A DNA stretch of 64,000 bases from Marinomonas ushuaiensis DSM 15871. Lineage in GTDB: Bacteria; Pseudomonadota; Gammaproteobacteria; Pseudomonadales; Marinomonadaceae. Of this stretch, positions 1 through 9,770 are shown one piece after another (positions within the stretch are counted from its first letter, which is position 1; each line of letters begins with the position of its first letter). The stretch lies in contig NZ_JAMB01000004.1 in NCBI RefSeq assembly GCF_000521805.1, forward strand, positions 124,001-188,000, in the 5' to 3' direction. The translations under genes were made by a program, and so were the position numbers. Under the pieces are notes generated by a model. The model saw only the letters and a program-made list of their open reading frames with translations, was not told the DNA's origin and did not search any database.

Positions 1-1023
1 AACAACGGTGCCACCAGGACACATGCAGAAGCTATAAACAGAACGACCATTTTTGCAATGGTGAACCAATTTGTAATCCGCTGCACCGAGAATCTCGTTG
101 CCCGCATTCGGGCCAAAGCGTGCTTTATCGATAGCAGATTGCTCATGTTCGATTCGAAAGCCAACAGAAAAGGGCTTGGCTTCGATGTAGATACCTTTCT
201 TGTGAATCATTTCGAACGTGTCACGAGCACTGTGACCGATGGCAATGGCGATGTGTTTGGAATGTAATTGCTCACCATCAGCAAGAGTAACGCCTGTGAT
301 TTGGCCATCTTTAATGTGCATGTCGTCAACACGGGCACTGAAACGAATTTCGCCGCCAAGCTCGATGATTTGAGCTCGCATTTTTTCCACCATGGCAACC
401 AATTTAAAGGTACCTATATGAGGTTTACTAACGTAAAGGATTTCGTCTGGTGCGCCAGCAGAGACAAATTCATTCAATACTTTTCGGCTGTATTGCTTAG
501 GGTCTTTGACCTGACTGTAAAGTTTGCCGTCAGAAAAAGTTCCAGCGCCGCCTTCACCAAATTGTACATTGGATTCTGTGTTTAATATTTTCTTACGCCA
601 AAAACCAAAGGTATCTTTAGTGCGTTCACGAACTTCTTTACCACGTTCTAAAATGATCGGCTTATAGCCCATTTGAGCAAGTACCAATCCGGCCAATAAA
701 CCACAAGGACCAAAGCCAATAACAATAGGGCGTTCAGTGAGATTTTCTGGCGCTTGAGCGACAGGGTGATAGTTTAAGTCTGGGGTTTCTTTGATTTGTT
801 GATGCTCTGCGAACTGAGCCAATAAAAATTCGTTGTTCGTCGTTTCCACATCCAAGGTGTAAATCAGCATGATGTTCGTTTTTTTACGCGCATCATAACC
901 ACGACGAAAAACATTGACGCTCACAAGTTGCTCAGCCGAAATATTCAGCATAGAAAGAATACTTTCTTCGATGGCAGTATCGTTGTGATCAAGGGGAAGT
1001 TGGATGTTGGAAAGTCGTATCAT
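1..1023 (-). CDS. FAD-dependent dehydrogenase, COG2509-like (partial, 3' end outside window)
   Basis: An open frame of 341 codons reads leftward from the ATG at 1021-1023 and runs off the window edge, so the C-terminus is missing. The translation begins MIRLSNIQLPLDHND and has an N-terminal domain of about 100 residues. A Rossmann FAD-binding signature follows (VIGFGPCGLLAG, with ILERG ending the second strand), then FGEGGAGTFSDGKLY. This architecture matches the uncharacterised FAD-dependent dehydrogenases of COG2509, cytoplasmic flavoproteins of unknown substrate. The short plus-strand frames over it are antisense shadows. Family confident, reaction unknown. Confidence 0.85.
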   Translation of the reverse strand, partial: MIRLSNIQLPLDHNDTAIEESILSMLNISAEQLVSVNVFRRGYDARKKTNIMLIYTLDVETTNNEFLLAQFAEHQQIKETPDLNYHPVAQAPENLTERPIVIGFGPCGLLAGLVLAQMGYKPIILERGKEVRERTKDTFGFWRKKILNTESNVQFGEGGAGTFSDGKLYSQVKDPKQYSRKVLNEFVSAGAPDEILYVSKPHIGTFKLVAMVEKMRAQIIELGGEIRFSARVDDMHIKDGQITGVTLADGEQLHSKHIAIAIGHSARDTFEMIHKKGIYIEAKPFSVGFRIEHEQSAIDKARFGPNAGNEILGAADYKLVHHCKNGRSVYSFCMCPGGTVV

Positions 1024-1242
1024 AGGAGTCAATATCTATAAATCTGGTCAGTGGTTAATGGTGTGGATAATACGATATTTTCATCAAAAAAGCTGTTATC
1101 AATTTTGGCGTTTGTCGTTACTTATTCTGTTTTAGATATTTAATCTGAAAGCGATATGAGAAAATTCGCCGTCTCCTGTTCTCCTAATGGTTATAAATAT
1201 TAAGAGTTTAGGGAAATGTATTTAATTATTGAGACTTTGTAC

Positions 1243-3360
1243 ATGAGAAAAGTAATAACAGTTCTGGGTGGTGTTTTAATATCCACCAGTTTATTTGCGG
1301 TGGGTTCTGGTTGGTTTTCATCGATTTTTTCATCAGAAAAAGAAGATATTTTAACCTTTATTCCTGCTGATACTGCGTATTATGTGGGTGGTGATTCCCT
1401 AGATAATATTGCTCAATTGATGAACGACAGCTCACTGATAAATGTTTCTCCACGATTGGCTGATCAGCTAAAAGGGTCACTGGCTTCGATTGATGATAGT
1501 GACTCACCAGAAGCGCGCTTTTTCTCTTATTTAATGACGCAATATGAAAGCTCGAATAAAAGCGGCTTGGCAGATGTTGCGAAATCTGTCGGTATTTCGT
1601 TAACGGGTTCTTATGCACTGTTTAGTGATGGCATCATGCCTGTTATGCGTATCGAAATTGCGAATGAAGACGCGTTTAATGTTTTGATTGAAAACGCGGT
1701 GAAAGACAGCGATTGGCATTACTCGTGGGAAGAATTTGGCGAAACAAAAGTGCGTTTATGGTCATTGGAAGAAGGCGTTTCTCTTGCGGTTCTTAATAAT
1801 GCAAATGGTGTAGTGATTACAATCGTGACAGAAAAAGATACCTTGGAAGCCAAACAGCAGCGTCTAGGTTTAATCAAACCAGAGGCGTCGTTAGCAACAA
1901 GTGAAGAAGTCGAAAATCTTAAAAAACAATACGGCTACACAGGTGACATGATTGGTTTTATTCAAATTGATCGTATTATTCAGGCGTTTGTTGCACCAAC
2001 TGAAAGTCATTTAGGCCATGACCTTTTAACCTATCTACCTCAAAGACAATTTAATCGTTTCCAAAGTAAGATGTCAGAGCAATGTCGTTCTGAATATCGT
2101 GAGATTTCTGCCACCTTACCCCGCTTTGTTACGGGTTACCAAGTATTAGAAATAGGAAAAGATCTAACGTCATACAGAACCAGAGTGCATTCTATTCTTG
2201 AAATAGAAAACGAAGCCGTGACTTTGTCACTTCAAAATGCGCAAGGTCATTTGCCTCTTCATAGCACGATCGCAACAGATAAATTAGCGGCGTTCGGTGT
2301 GGGTGTTAATGCAAGTAATCTTACTTCTGAAGTTATGTCATTACTCGATCAGTTTGTGTCAGCAGAGTATGAGTGTGATGTATTGCAGTATCTTCAAGCA
2401 GATATACAGGATGTGGATCCATATGTGTTAGCGACCACAACGCCTTTTGCTCAAGGCGTAAAAGGCGTTGGTATTTCGCTGTTTGATTTAAAAATGGAAG
2501 AAGGCAGTAGGCTTCCCGCGTCGGTTGATTTTCTAATTAGCATTACCGCTGAAAACCCAAAAACGTTTGTTCAAATGGCACAAAACTTTCCGTTTATTCC
2601 TCAGACCAAACTACCTGAAGACGGCTCTTTGGTTACTTTAGATTTACCGCCTGATGTTCCTGTTGAGGTAAACGCTGCAATCAAAGGCCAGCATGTGGTG
2701 ATTTTCTCTGGTAAGAAATCGACTGCATCGGCAAACGATATGGTAACTGAGCCAATCACAAACAATAGCTTGGTGGGTATGGCGTTTAACTTTCACAAGC
2801 TAGGAGAGCTACTTAGCTCGGATAACCTAAATACGCTCGCAAGTTCATTACCTTTTGATGATGCGTGTTCTATGCAATATGAATTGTCACACATGTTTCA
2901 AAGTCTAAACACGGAAAATGGTCTTCTTTTGAGGGCGGGGTCCGAAGGTTTGACCACGATACACAGCAGCTATCTTGATAAAACGAAAACGAAAGACCTC
3001 AACCTTGTTGGTGAATACAACGTAGCATTTTTGAATGATGATTGTGAGTGGCAGGGCAAGAGTGAAGAAGAATCAACTGAAGACCACATCCGCGAAGACG
3101 GGACTGGACTGTATGTTGTAAAAGGTGATGCTGATATGTGTGATCTTTATGTTTCCAATTATTCATGGAAGCAAAATGGCAATGTTTTGGTTATAAATAG
3201 CCAAGATCAGGATCGAGATTCTTGTGAGACCGAGCTGTCTAAAACAGAACAAGAAACCTATTCCTGTTACTTGGTTGATGAAAAAGATGCAGAATTCCAA
3301 TGTGTTTATTCTTTTGATGGTTACCTCTCTGTAGAGAAATACACGCGCGCAAAAGACTAA
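1243..3360 (+). CDS. exported protein of unknown function (about 705 aa)
   Basis: Family not recognised. The frame is open from 1216, but the ATG at 1243 places a normal signal peptide at the N-terminus (MRKVITVLGG, hydrophobic to about residue 20), so I prefer it; neither start has a strong ribosome site. After the leader comes ILTFIPADTAYYVGG, a pattern seen in long periplasmic or surface proteins that start with a 'FIPADT' strand. The body is acidic, and the last 120 residues carry several cysteines that could form disulfides. It is monocistronic: a strong hairpin terminator follows 15 bases after the stop. Function unknown. Confidence 0.8.
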   Translation: MRKVITVLGGVLISTSLFAVGSGWFSSIFSSEKEDILTFIPADTAYYVGGDSLDNIAQLMNDSSLINVSPRLADQLKGSLASIDDSDSPEARFFSYLMTQYESSNKSGLADVAKSVGISLTGSYALFSDGIMPVMRIEIANEDAFNVLIENAVKDSDWHYSWEEFGETKVRLWSLEEGVSLAVLNNANGVVITIVTEKDTLEAKQQRLGLIKPEASLATSEEVENLKKQYGYTGDMIGFIQIDRIIQAFVAPTESHLGHDLLTYLPQRQFNRFQSKMSEQCRSEYREISATLPRFVTGYQVLEIGKDLTSYRTRVHSILEIENEAVTLSLQNAQGHLPLHSTIATDKLAAFGVGVNASNLTSEVMSLLDQFVSAEYECDVLQYLQADIQDVDPYVLATTTPFAQGVKGVGISLFDLKMEEGSRLPASVDFLISITAENPKTFVQMAQNFPFIPQTKLPEDGSLVTLDLPPDVPVEVNAAIKGQHVVIFSGKKSTASANDMVTEPITNNSLVGMAFNFHKLGELLSSDNLNTLASSLPFDDACSMQYELSHMFQSLNTENGLLLRAGSEGLTTIHSSYLDKTKTKDLNLVGEYNVAFLNDDCEWQGKSEEESTEDHIREDGTGLYVVKGDADMCDLYVSNYSWKQNGNVLVINSQDQDRDSCETELSKTEQETYSCYLVDEKDAEFQCVYSFDGYLSVEKYTRAKD

Positions 3361-3374
3361 CGATTAGTGAATTT

Positions 3375-3410
3375 AAAAAGCCGTTTATCTGATTAGATAA
3401 ACGGCTTTTT
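3375..3410. terminator. bidirectional rho-independent terminator
   Basis: A perfect 16-bp stem (aaaaagccgtttatct and its complement) with a four-base loop, A-rich on one side and T-rich on the other. It lies between the convergent genes ending at 3360 and 3456 and can serve both. Confidence 0.9.
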
Positions 3411-3455
3411 ATGTCTAGGCGCTTTGTGTTGTAAACCTGTTTACAAATGGAGTGA

Positions 3456-4904
3456 TTAAAACATCCCCATAAAATGCCACCATAAAAAGTTTATTGGAAT
3501 CAGGATGAAACTGGAAAACATAAAGGTCGCAATACAGACTTTTGTAACCGCTTTAATGGATAGGTTTCCAATGGCGATAGCAGTAATTAATGGCGCGGTT
3601 TGATAGGGAAATAATGGGTTTGAAAATGCCATTACCTGAGACATTAAAACGGCGTCAAATGATAATCCGGTAATGTCTACTAAGTGTTCTGTCATCGGCG
3701 TCATGAGTGCAGGAATGCCAGGAAGATTCACTACCAAAGCCACACAAGTAGAAATGAATGTCAGCAAACCTAGGTTCAATATAGACGAGTCTGGTGAGAA
3801 AGGAACCACTGTGGTTAGGTAGTTCACCAATATTTCACCAAGACCGGAATAACCAATAATCGCACTGAGCCCGATGATACCTGCGGAAAACATGAGCGTA
3901 CTGTATTGAATGCCTTTATCAATACAGGTTTTATCAGTTAACCCCAATCTTGGTAACAAACAAATAGTGGCCGCAGCTAAGCCTACCCAACCCGCAGAAA
4001 TATGGTGAATAGAGTCCGTAAACCAGAATGCAAAACAGATACCGAGAATGCACAAAAGGTGTTTTTCAGCTTTGCTTAAACCTCGTGTTTCCGTGTTGGC
4101 TTCTATTTTAGTTGATGGTGCTGGGTCAGTATCTGGAAATAACCACAGCACCGCTAGGATAACAGCCAGTAACTTGCCTAATCCTAAAACGGGAAAGTGT
4201 AGACTCAGATACTCCCAATAGGAGAGTGGTGTGTTATAAAGCGCCTCCGCCATCCCTGATAGCAACATATTTGGCGCATTAGCAGGCAAGATAGAAAAGG
4301 TTGGTAGAAAGGTGCCAAACGCAGCAGAAAGTAACATACCTTTGCGACCGTTTGATTCTTGAGAGTAACCAAAATGATCGGCCAAAGAGGCTACAATAGG
4401 AATGATTAAGACGATTCGACCGATGGCGGAAGGAATAAAAAATGCCAAAACCATCGAGCATAATGCCAGCTTAATAACAGTGCCGCGATAGCTGTTACCG
4501 AGAATTTTCGAGAGTAAATAGGTTACTCTGGAATTTAAACCTGTATGGACAATAGCGGCACCAAATATCATTCCGCTAAAAAGCAGCCAAAAGGTAGAGG
4601 AATGGAAACCAGAAAAAATCACCTGGCTCGGTGCTATTTGTGTGACGGTGGCGAATGCAAACAAAGCCAGTGCAGGCCAAAAAGCAGGTAACACTGAGGT
4701 CGCCCAAGAAGAAATACAGAAAAACAATGCCCCTGAAACTAACGCCTGCTGCATAGTTAGAAATTGGCTTGCTACAAGACCAATTGAAATACTTAAAGCA
4801 AAGATAAGATATAAAGGCCAGTTCAGTTTTTTAGTTGCTTTGACTATTTTAGTTGTATTAGTTAAATGTATAGCCGTTTTAGGTTCAGGGCTTTTCTGAC
4901 TCAT
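3456..4904 (-). CDS. SLC13/DASS-type anion permease
   Basis: A 482-residue integral membrane protein with about 12 hydrophobic segments, the usual length for divalent anion:sodium symporters. The motif ILPANAPNMLLSG near the middle and VNLPGIPALMTP near the end sit where DASS carriers have their paired substrate/sodium hairpins. The first ~30 residues are hydrophilic and cytoplasmic. The substrate cannot be read from sequence; dicarboxylates, sulfate or related anions are possible. The gene stands alone and converges on the preceding gene at a shared terminator. Start is the ATG at 4904; no strong Shine-Dalgarno site is visible. Confidence 0.8.
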   Translation of the reverse strand: MSQKSPEPKTAIHLTNTTKIVKATKKLNWPLYLIFALSISIGLVASQFLTMQQALVSGALFFCISSWATSVLPAFWPALALFAFATVTQIAPSQVIFSGFHSSTFWLLFSGMIFGAAIVHTGLNSRVTYLLSKILGNSYRGTVIKLALCSMVLAFFIPSAIGRIVLIIPIVASLADHFGYSQESNGRKGMLLSAAFGTFLPTFSILPANAPNMLLSGMAEALYNTPLSYWEYLSLHFPVLGLGKLLAVILAVLWLFPDTDPAPSTKIEANTETRGLSKAEKHLLCILGICFAFWFTDSIHHISAGWVGLAAATICLLPRLGLTDKTCIDKGIQYSTLMFSAGIIGLSAIIGYSGLGEILVNYLTTVVPFSPDSSILNLGLLTFISTCVALVVNLPGIPALMTPMTEHLVDITGLSFDAVLMSQVMAFSNPLFPYQTAPLITAIAIGNLSIKAVTKVCIATFMFSSFILIPINFLWWHFMGMF

Positions 4905-5032
4905 TAGAAGCGTTTTCCTATGATGTATGAGAATCGACTTATTCTGTCATGTTTAATAAATACAAATCTATTTGTTTATTGGAAGAGAGATCAGATACCC
5001 TTCAACATTGAATGGTGTTAAGTGGAAATTTT

Positions 5033-5389
5033 ATGAAAAAGACCGATAAGAAATTAGAGAAAGCGCTTCGTGATGGCTTAACCCAAGTCTGTGAAACCGC
5101 CTTGGATTCTGTGGTTGGCTTTGTGTGGTTAACGCATCTGGTTAACTTCAATGCATTTCCCAGCTCCCTCAAGATTGTTTGTGTATTTGAGAATGACGCA
5201 GATTTAGCCAACGCTCGTGAAAGTGGGCAAGATGAGTACTTATGTCGTTTGATTACTGATGAATTAAGCGAGATGGGCGTTTCAATAAAAAATCTTCGTG
5301 AGCTTATCCAGTTTGATACGGAAGAAGCGTGTGAACGTTCACATAATGGGAAATGGAATGAACGCTTCAAGCGTTTGACGCTGCATTAA
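5033..5389 (+). CDS. conserved hypothetical protein, 118 aa
   Basis: Small soluble protein beginning MKKTDKKLEKALRDGL and containing GFVWLTHLVNF and DTEEACERSHNGKW. I recognise it as a short protein conserved in marine gammaproteobacteria and pseudomonads that databases sometimes label 'Fis family regulator'; no helix-turn-helix is evident, so I do not accept that label. The ATG at 5033 is chosen over the in-frame ATG at 5012 because GGAA lies just before it. Its last four bases overlap the end of the convergent gene. Confidence 0.7.
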   Translation: MKKTDKKLEKALRDGLTQVCETALDSVVGFVWLTHLVNFNAFPSSLKIVCVFENDADLANARESGQDEYLCRLITDELSEMGVSIKNLRELIQFDTEEACERSHNGKWNERFKRLTLH

Positions 5390-6426
5390 AAGCCTTTAGG
5401 TAAAAAACCTTCTAATAGTTCTATGTTCTTAAAAGATTCAGCCAGTCTGATTTTCTGTTGATCCAGTTTTATATTCGGCGCACGAGATTCATCTACAGAA
5501 CAATTGTGTTCACTGATGAGTCTTTTGCCTTCTTCATTTAATGTGTTGGCATTGATGAAACGAGTATTAATCGAAAACTCGCCAATGTTGCGTAAGTCAT
5601 GCTCTCGACTGAAGCGATTAAAGCCATTGAAGGTAAAGTGTTTTTCAACGTAGCGATCACTAAGTTGAATCAGAGTATCCATTAGCGCATAAAGTAACTC
5701 GTTGGCAGAAGAGGATTGTAAAACCAAGGTACATTCGATGCCATGCAGCTCAGAAAACTCAATGTTTCTGTCTTGTTCTTTGTTACCAATATTAAACATC
5801 ACATCCACAAGGACATTGCCGTTTCGACGGTGTACAAGGTCCATGCATTGGATTTTGGTTTGATCAAAGCGTAATGAATCTAAGATAGTTTGCACTGACT
5901 CGATCGTTAGAGTGTGTTCTTTTTGTGGTCTTTGAAAAAGACTGCGGCACTCCGCCATCAAGGGTAAATCATGATGACTGTTAAATGGCGTACTGACTTT
6001 ATTACCATCTAAAGATACGAGCGTAACGAGTTCACGAATTTCATGTTCACGAGCTTTCTTTAAAGCCAGAAAAACCGTCTGAATGATTTCCGATGTTGGA
6101 AGGTTGGGTTCGACACGCCACTTTCGACCATAGACAATTTTCTGCGCACGAGCAGGATTATTCCGTTGGTAGTTTTCTCGACCAATAATACCCACTTGGA
6201 TAAAAAGACCTTGCTCGTCTTCGGCACAAAAAATAGGGTAATGATTTGAAAAGCTGATGTGGTGAAGAATCGATTCAACACTTTCTAATGAATGGTTATA
6301 CCCATAAAAGTGTTGCGGTACACAGCTTTGTCCACTTGGCAGGTTCACGGTAGGCGCAGAGATTAAACAGTATTCACCTAGAGCAACATAGCTGCCTGTA
6401 TCTTGTGGACTCTTATTTGTATTCAT
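5386..6426 (-). CDS. conserved hypothetical protein, about 346 aa
   Basis: A soluble protein with no signal peptide or membrane segment and no family I can name. The frame opens at 6468, but the first 14 codons (MLINIIKKIEAENR) precede a more convincing MNTNKSPQDTGSY start at 6426. Segments such as YPIFCAEDEQGLFIQVGIIG and KIVYGRKWRVEPN suggest a mixed alpha/beta fold. It converges tail-to-tail with the preceding gene with a 4-base overlap, so no terminator separates them. Real gene likely from length and codon pattern; function not inferred. Confidence 0.65.
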   Translation of the reverse strand: MNTNKSPQDTGSYVALGEYCLISAPTVNLPSGQSCVPQHFYGYNHSLESVESILHHISFSNHYPIFCAEDEQGLFIQVGIIGRENYQRNNPARAQKIVYGRKWRVEPNLPTSEIIQTVFLALKKAREHEIRELVTLVSLDGNKVSTPFNSHHDLPLMAECRSLFQRPQKEHTLTIESVQTILDSLRFDQTKIQCMDLVHRRNGNVLVDVMFNIGNKEQDRNIEFSELHGIECTLVLQSSSANELLYALMDTLIQLSDRYVEKHFTFNGFNRFSREHDLRNIGEFSINTRFINANTLNEEGKRLISEHNCSVDESRAPNIKLDQQKIRLAESFKNIELLEGFLPKGF

Positions 6427-6540
6427 CCGATTCTCTGCTTCAATTTTTTTTATAATGTTTATTAACATCTAACCAAAGTGCCATCATTGTCTTACGAATC
6501 AAACGTGCTATCGGATTACAATAAATAAACCAAAAATATA

Positions 6541-6571
6541 AAAAAGACCCTTCTGCTATGAAGAGCCTTTT
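6541..6571 (-). terminator. rho-independent terminator of hemG
   Basis: Imperfect 12-bp stem (two mismatches) with a six-base loop, followed on the minus strand by a run of T. It lies 38 bases after the hemG stop. Confidence 0.65.
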
Positions 6572-6608
6572 AAAATGTGTTTGTATAAACGTTATTAATA
6601 CTGTTTTT

Positions 6609-7139
6609 TTATGACAATTCGACAACACCATTAGCAAACTGATCGACGGCTTCCCAATTGGTAAACTCGATGTTAGTTTTTGGGTCGGTTGGCCCTTTTG
6701 TCATCCACATGATGAAACGAATCATATTGCGGTCAATGAAGCCGTATTTTTGATAATCCAATTTACCCGCAAAAACACCTTGTAAGCTTGGTTGCCAATC
6801 TAATTGAGACAAAAATTTGATAATGTATGGATTGGTATCTGGTTGGCATTTTTCTGGTTTGCGAGCAACAAGGTTCACTGTATAAAAAGCAGAAGGTTTA
6901 CTTTCTAGCGTGGTTTTATTTTGCTCGATAAAATCAGCCACCACTTTTTGGTGTTTGCCATAACGAATGCTGGCGCCAATGACGATTTTATCGTGGGAAT
7001 CTAATGCGGCAGCTGTTATTTCTTCAATCGGTAATAGGGTGACTTTCTGGCCTTTTGCCTCGATGATTTCTTGAATTTTTTGGCTGATTTTTTTAGTGTG
7101 TCCATCTGTCGTTGAGTAGATAAGTAATGTAGTAGACAT
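6609..7139 (-). CDS. hemG: protoporphyrinogen IX dehydrogenase (quinone), HemG flavodoxin type
   Basis: A 176-residue flavodoxin-fold protein, close to the usual HemG length of about 180. The start MSTTLLIYSTTDGHTKKI carries the FMN phosphate loop (STTDGHT). VIGASIRYGKHQ and FYTVNLVARKPEK are typical of HemG, and FIDRNMIRFIMWMTKG near the C-terminus is the family's membrane-associating segment. The enzyme oxidises protoporphyrinogen IX to protoporphyrin IX, passing electrons to the quinone pool. The frame extends to 7217, but the 26 extra residues lie before the family's normal start. Confidence 0.92.
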   Translation of the reverse strand: MSTTLLIYSTTDGHTKKISQKIQEIIEAKGQKVTLLPIEEITAAALDSHDKIVIGASIRYGKHQKVVADFIEQNKTTLESKPSAFYTVNLVARKPEKCQPDTNPYIIKFLSQLDWQPSLQGVFAGKLDYQKYGFIDRNMIRFIMWMTKGPTDPKTNIEFTNWEAVDQFANGVVELS

Positions 7140-7264
7140 AGGATGAAAGTGGCCTTGGTAGTAGATTAAAGAAAAATTCAGAATGATTGTTATAAACACT
7201 CGTAAGGGCAGTGTCAAAATTCGCTTGTTATTTTGAGTAGATATTCTTATTTCTTGGGAAATTA

Positions 7265-7298
7265 AAAAAGCGATTCAACGTTTTCGTGAATCGCTTTT
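7265..7298. terminator. hairpin terminator after the KefB-type gene
   Basis: A 12-bp stem (aaaagcgattca with its complement) flanked by A and T runs, just beyond the antiporter stop at 7320 on the minus strand. Confidence 0.8.
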
Positions 7299-7319
7299 AA
7301 GTTATTTTTTGCAAAGGCG

Positions 7320-9197
7320 TTATTTTGCGTTGTTTGGCTCGTCTTGAATTTGTCTCATTTTTTCTTTTAGTTCAGGGTTTTTCTGTTCAAGATATTTTTT
7401 GAGCCTTCTAATGAAGGCTTTATTTTCATGAAAAGGAACACCTGAGATGTGTGCATCAGCGACATCTATCATCGAATTTTTATCGTGTTGGTTAAACACT
7501 TCGACCATCTTTTCTGATTTTTCTGGTGAGATTCCCAAAGCCTGAAAGGCTGAACGCCCCATTCGTAAACTACTGTCGTAGTTTTCTCTAATAATATCTC
7601 GACAACCGAGAGCCCATAAGTCATACACATGGTTGTTATCAAATGCGCGGGCAATGATGTGCAAGTGCGGATAATGTACTGTCGCGTATTTTACTAGTTT
7701 CGTTATTTGTTCAGGGTCATCGATGGCGACAATCAATAAAGACGCTTCTTCGATGCCTGCTGCATGTAATAGATCTGGGCGTGTAGCGTCACCAAAATAG
7801 TTTTTTACGTCAAACTGCTCAAGCGCTTGGAGGCGCTTTACATTGAAATCAATTACGGTCGAATGATGATTAGCCAATCGCAGAATACTATCAATCGTAC
7901 TGCCAACTCGCCCAGAACCCGCAATAATGATTTTGTTTTCATCTGGCATGTCATCATAATTTGATGGGGTTTGGTCGGTCACAAAACGCGGTGCAATAAC
8001 ACGATCATAAATAATGAATAAGATAGGTGTGAGCAACATAGAAAGAGCAACCACTAGCAATAAAGTGTCTGCGATTTCCCGAGATATGACGGCATTACTG
8101 ACGGTAAAAGACAGCAAGACAAAGCCAAATTCACCCGCTTGGGCCAGACCTAAGGCAAATAGCCATCGATCCGATCCACGAATATTGAAAATTCGCCCTA
8201 AGAATAAAAGTGCCGTCGCTTTCACCAGAATCAAACCTAGAGTTAAGCCAAGAATAAACAGGAAGTCCTCGAACAATAGAGCAAAGTTAATACCAGCCCC
8301 CACTGTCATAAAGAACAAGCCAAGCAATAAACCTTTGAAAGGTAATATATCGCTTTCTAATTCATGTCGATAAGGAGAGTTTGCTAATACAACGCCTGCC
8401 AGAAAACTACCTAATGCTGGCGATAATCCCACTAAAGACATCAACAAAGTAGTACCGATCACAAGCATTAATGCCGTCGCGGTGAATAACTCTCGTAATT
8501 GTGCGACAGCGATATAACGAAAAACAGGCGTCGCCAAGAAACTGCCACCAAGCACAACAGCAGCAATCGCACCTATGGTGACCAAGGTAACTTGCCATGA
8601 CTTTAAGCTAGACAAAATCGACAAGGAGTCTGAGTGACTTTCGACTTGTGCGACAGCGCTGTGTTGTACTGCTTGGATTAATTCAGGGGATGCTAATAAC
8701 GGAATAAAGGCCAAAACAGGAATAACAATAATATCTTGCGCCAATAACACTGAAAAAGAAGATTGTCCGCCATCCGATTTCATCAAACCTTTTTCATTCA
8801 GGGTTTGAATCACAATGGCGGTAGAAGACAGCGCGAGCACCAGACCAATAGCAAGGCTGGTTCGCCAATCTTGACCTAATAAAAGACCTAATCCCATTAC
8901 CAAAAGGGCCGTTAAAGTGACTTGCCCACCACCTAAACCGATTAGTTTGGTTCGCAGCGCCCAGAGTTTTTTTGGGTTTAATTCCAAGCCAACAAGGAAC
9001 AACATCAAAATAACGCCGAGTTCAGCGAAGTGTTGTATTGATTCAATATCTACGTCTAGTAGAGACAGTAATGGACTAATGATAATGCCTGCGAGTAGAT
9101 AACCTAATACTGAGCCTAATCCCAATCGTGAGGCAATAGGAACAGAAATGATCCCAGCCATTAGGAAAATAAAGGTCAATAGAAGTGCGTCTGTCAT
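7320..9197 (-). CDS. KefB/KefC-type monovalent cation:proton antiporter (CPA2) with TrkA-N domain
   Basis: A 625-residue protein. Roughly residues 1-385 are a CPA2 membrane domain of 11-13 helices containing FLVGLELNPKKLWALR, ALSSTAIVIQTLNEKG and GLAQAGEFGFVLLSF, all characteristic of Kef carriers. Residues from about 395 form a TrkA-N/RCK domain (IIIAGSGRVGSTID, FGDATRPDLLHAAGI) that binds nucleotide and, in KefB/C, glutathione adducts. The expected role is potassium efflux during electrophile or pH stress. No KefF/KefG ancillary gene is adjacent, so the exact subtype is open. AAGGGA precedes the ATG at suitable distance. Confidence 0.88.
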   Translation of the reverse strand: MTDALLLTFIFLMAGIISVPIASRLGLGSVLGYLLAGIIISPLLSLLDVDIESIQHFAELGVILMLFLVGLELNPKKLWALRTKLIGLGGGQVTLTALLVMGLGLLLGQDWRTSLAIGLVLALSSTAIVIQTLNEKGLMKSDGGQSSFSVLLAQDIIVIPVLAFIPLLASPELIQAVQHSAVAQVESHSDSLSILSSLKSWQVTLVTIGAIAAVVLGGSFLATPVFRYIAVAQLRELFTATALMLVIGTTLLMSLVGLSPALGSFLAGVVLANSPYRHELESDILPFKGLLLGLFFMTVGAGINFALLFEDFLFILGLTLGLILVKATALLFLGRIFNIRGSDRWLFALGLAQAGEFGFVLLSFTVSNAVISREIADTLLLVVALSMLLTPILFIIYDRVIAPRFVTDQTPSNYDDMPDENKIIIAGSGRVGSTIDSILRLANHHSTVIDFNVKRLQALEQFDVKNYFGDATRPDLLHAAGIEEASLLIVAIDDPEQITKLVKYATVHYPHLHIIARAFDNNHVYDLWALGCRDIIRENYDSSLRMGRSAFQALGISPEKSEKMVEVFNQHDKNSMIDVADAHISGVPFHENKAFIRRLKKYLEQKNPELKEKMRQIQDEPNNAK

Positions 9198-9598
9198 TCG
9201 GTTGTTCCCTTGAGGAATAGGGTTGGAAAAGTTTAGCAGGTGTTGATTATACCTGTTTCAAGGTTCGATAGGCGTGAATTCCTTTCGAATTAGATAGGAA
9301 TAGCGTTGATAGTAAAACGAAAAATAGCGTGTTTTCGTACACCGTTGTTAGTGTCCAAGGCATTAACGGTTGCTACTTCAGTGTTATTTAGTGCTGGATG
9401 AAAGCGTATAGGTGATTATTTTCTTGGATGAGTTAGAGATGGGCTTCATATTGTTTGCGTCTTTACAATTGCTCGACGGAAACACTTACTTGAGTGATTT
9501 GTAAAAAGTACTTGTTGGGCGTTTTTTTGATGGAATAAAAATATTCCGATTTTTAATAAAAACTATATTTTTCAACCACTTAATCCAATTTTTAAAAA
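9198..9598. other. non-coding stretch upstream of the small lipoprotein gene
   Basis: No convincing gene. It includes a pair of TTTACAA/TTGTAAA arms about 30 bases apart (9461-9505) enclosing a near-palindrome CACTTACTTGAGTG; this lies 95-140 bases upstream of a candidate sigma-54 promoter, where an activator site would be expected. The activator assignment is inference. Confidence 0.35.
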
Positions 9599-9615
9599 TT
9601 GGCACACCCTTCGCA
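9599..9615 (+). promoter_or_regulatory. candidate sigma-54 promoter for the small lipoprotein gene
   Basis: The sequence ttggcacacccttcgca matches the -24/-12 consensus TTGGCAC-N7-TGCA with the invariant GG (9601-9602) and GC (9613-9614) exactly 10 bases apart; the one clear deviation is C for T before the GC. It would start transcription near 9626, about 145 bases before the lipoprotein ATG. The next gene downstream on the opposite strand encodes a sigma-54 activator, which makes the match more credible. Confidence 0.55.
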
Positions 9616-9770
9616 ATAGGTTAATTGAAATCAACAAAAAGTTCGGATGATTGTCTATTTCGACTGTCTATTTTAATTATCCGTCTTGATTGTTGTATTG
9701 ATTACTTGGGAAGTCTGTTCGGTTTAACTTCAGTGCCCATATTTTTAAAACGAAAAGGAGATTTACCATT

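Noticed and set aside
5033..5389. Labelling the 118-aa protein as a Fis-type regulator
   Set aside because: No helix-turn-helix is visible; the database label seems to be inherited error.
8014..8373. 119-codon plus-strand open frame inside the KefB-type gene
   Set aside because: Antisense to well conserved membrane and Kef motifs; basic low-complexity product.
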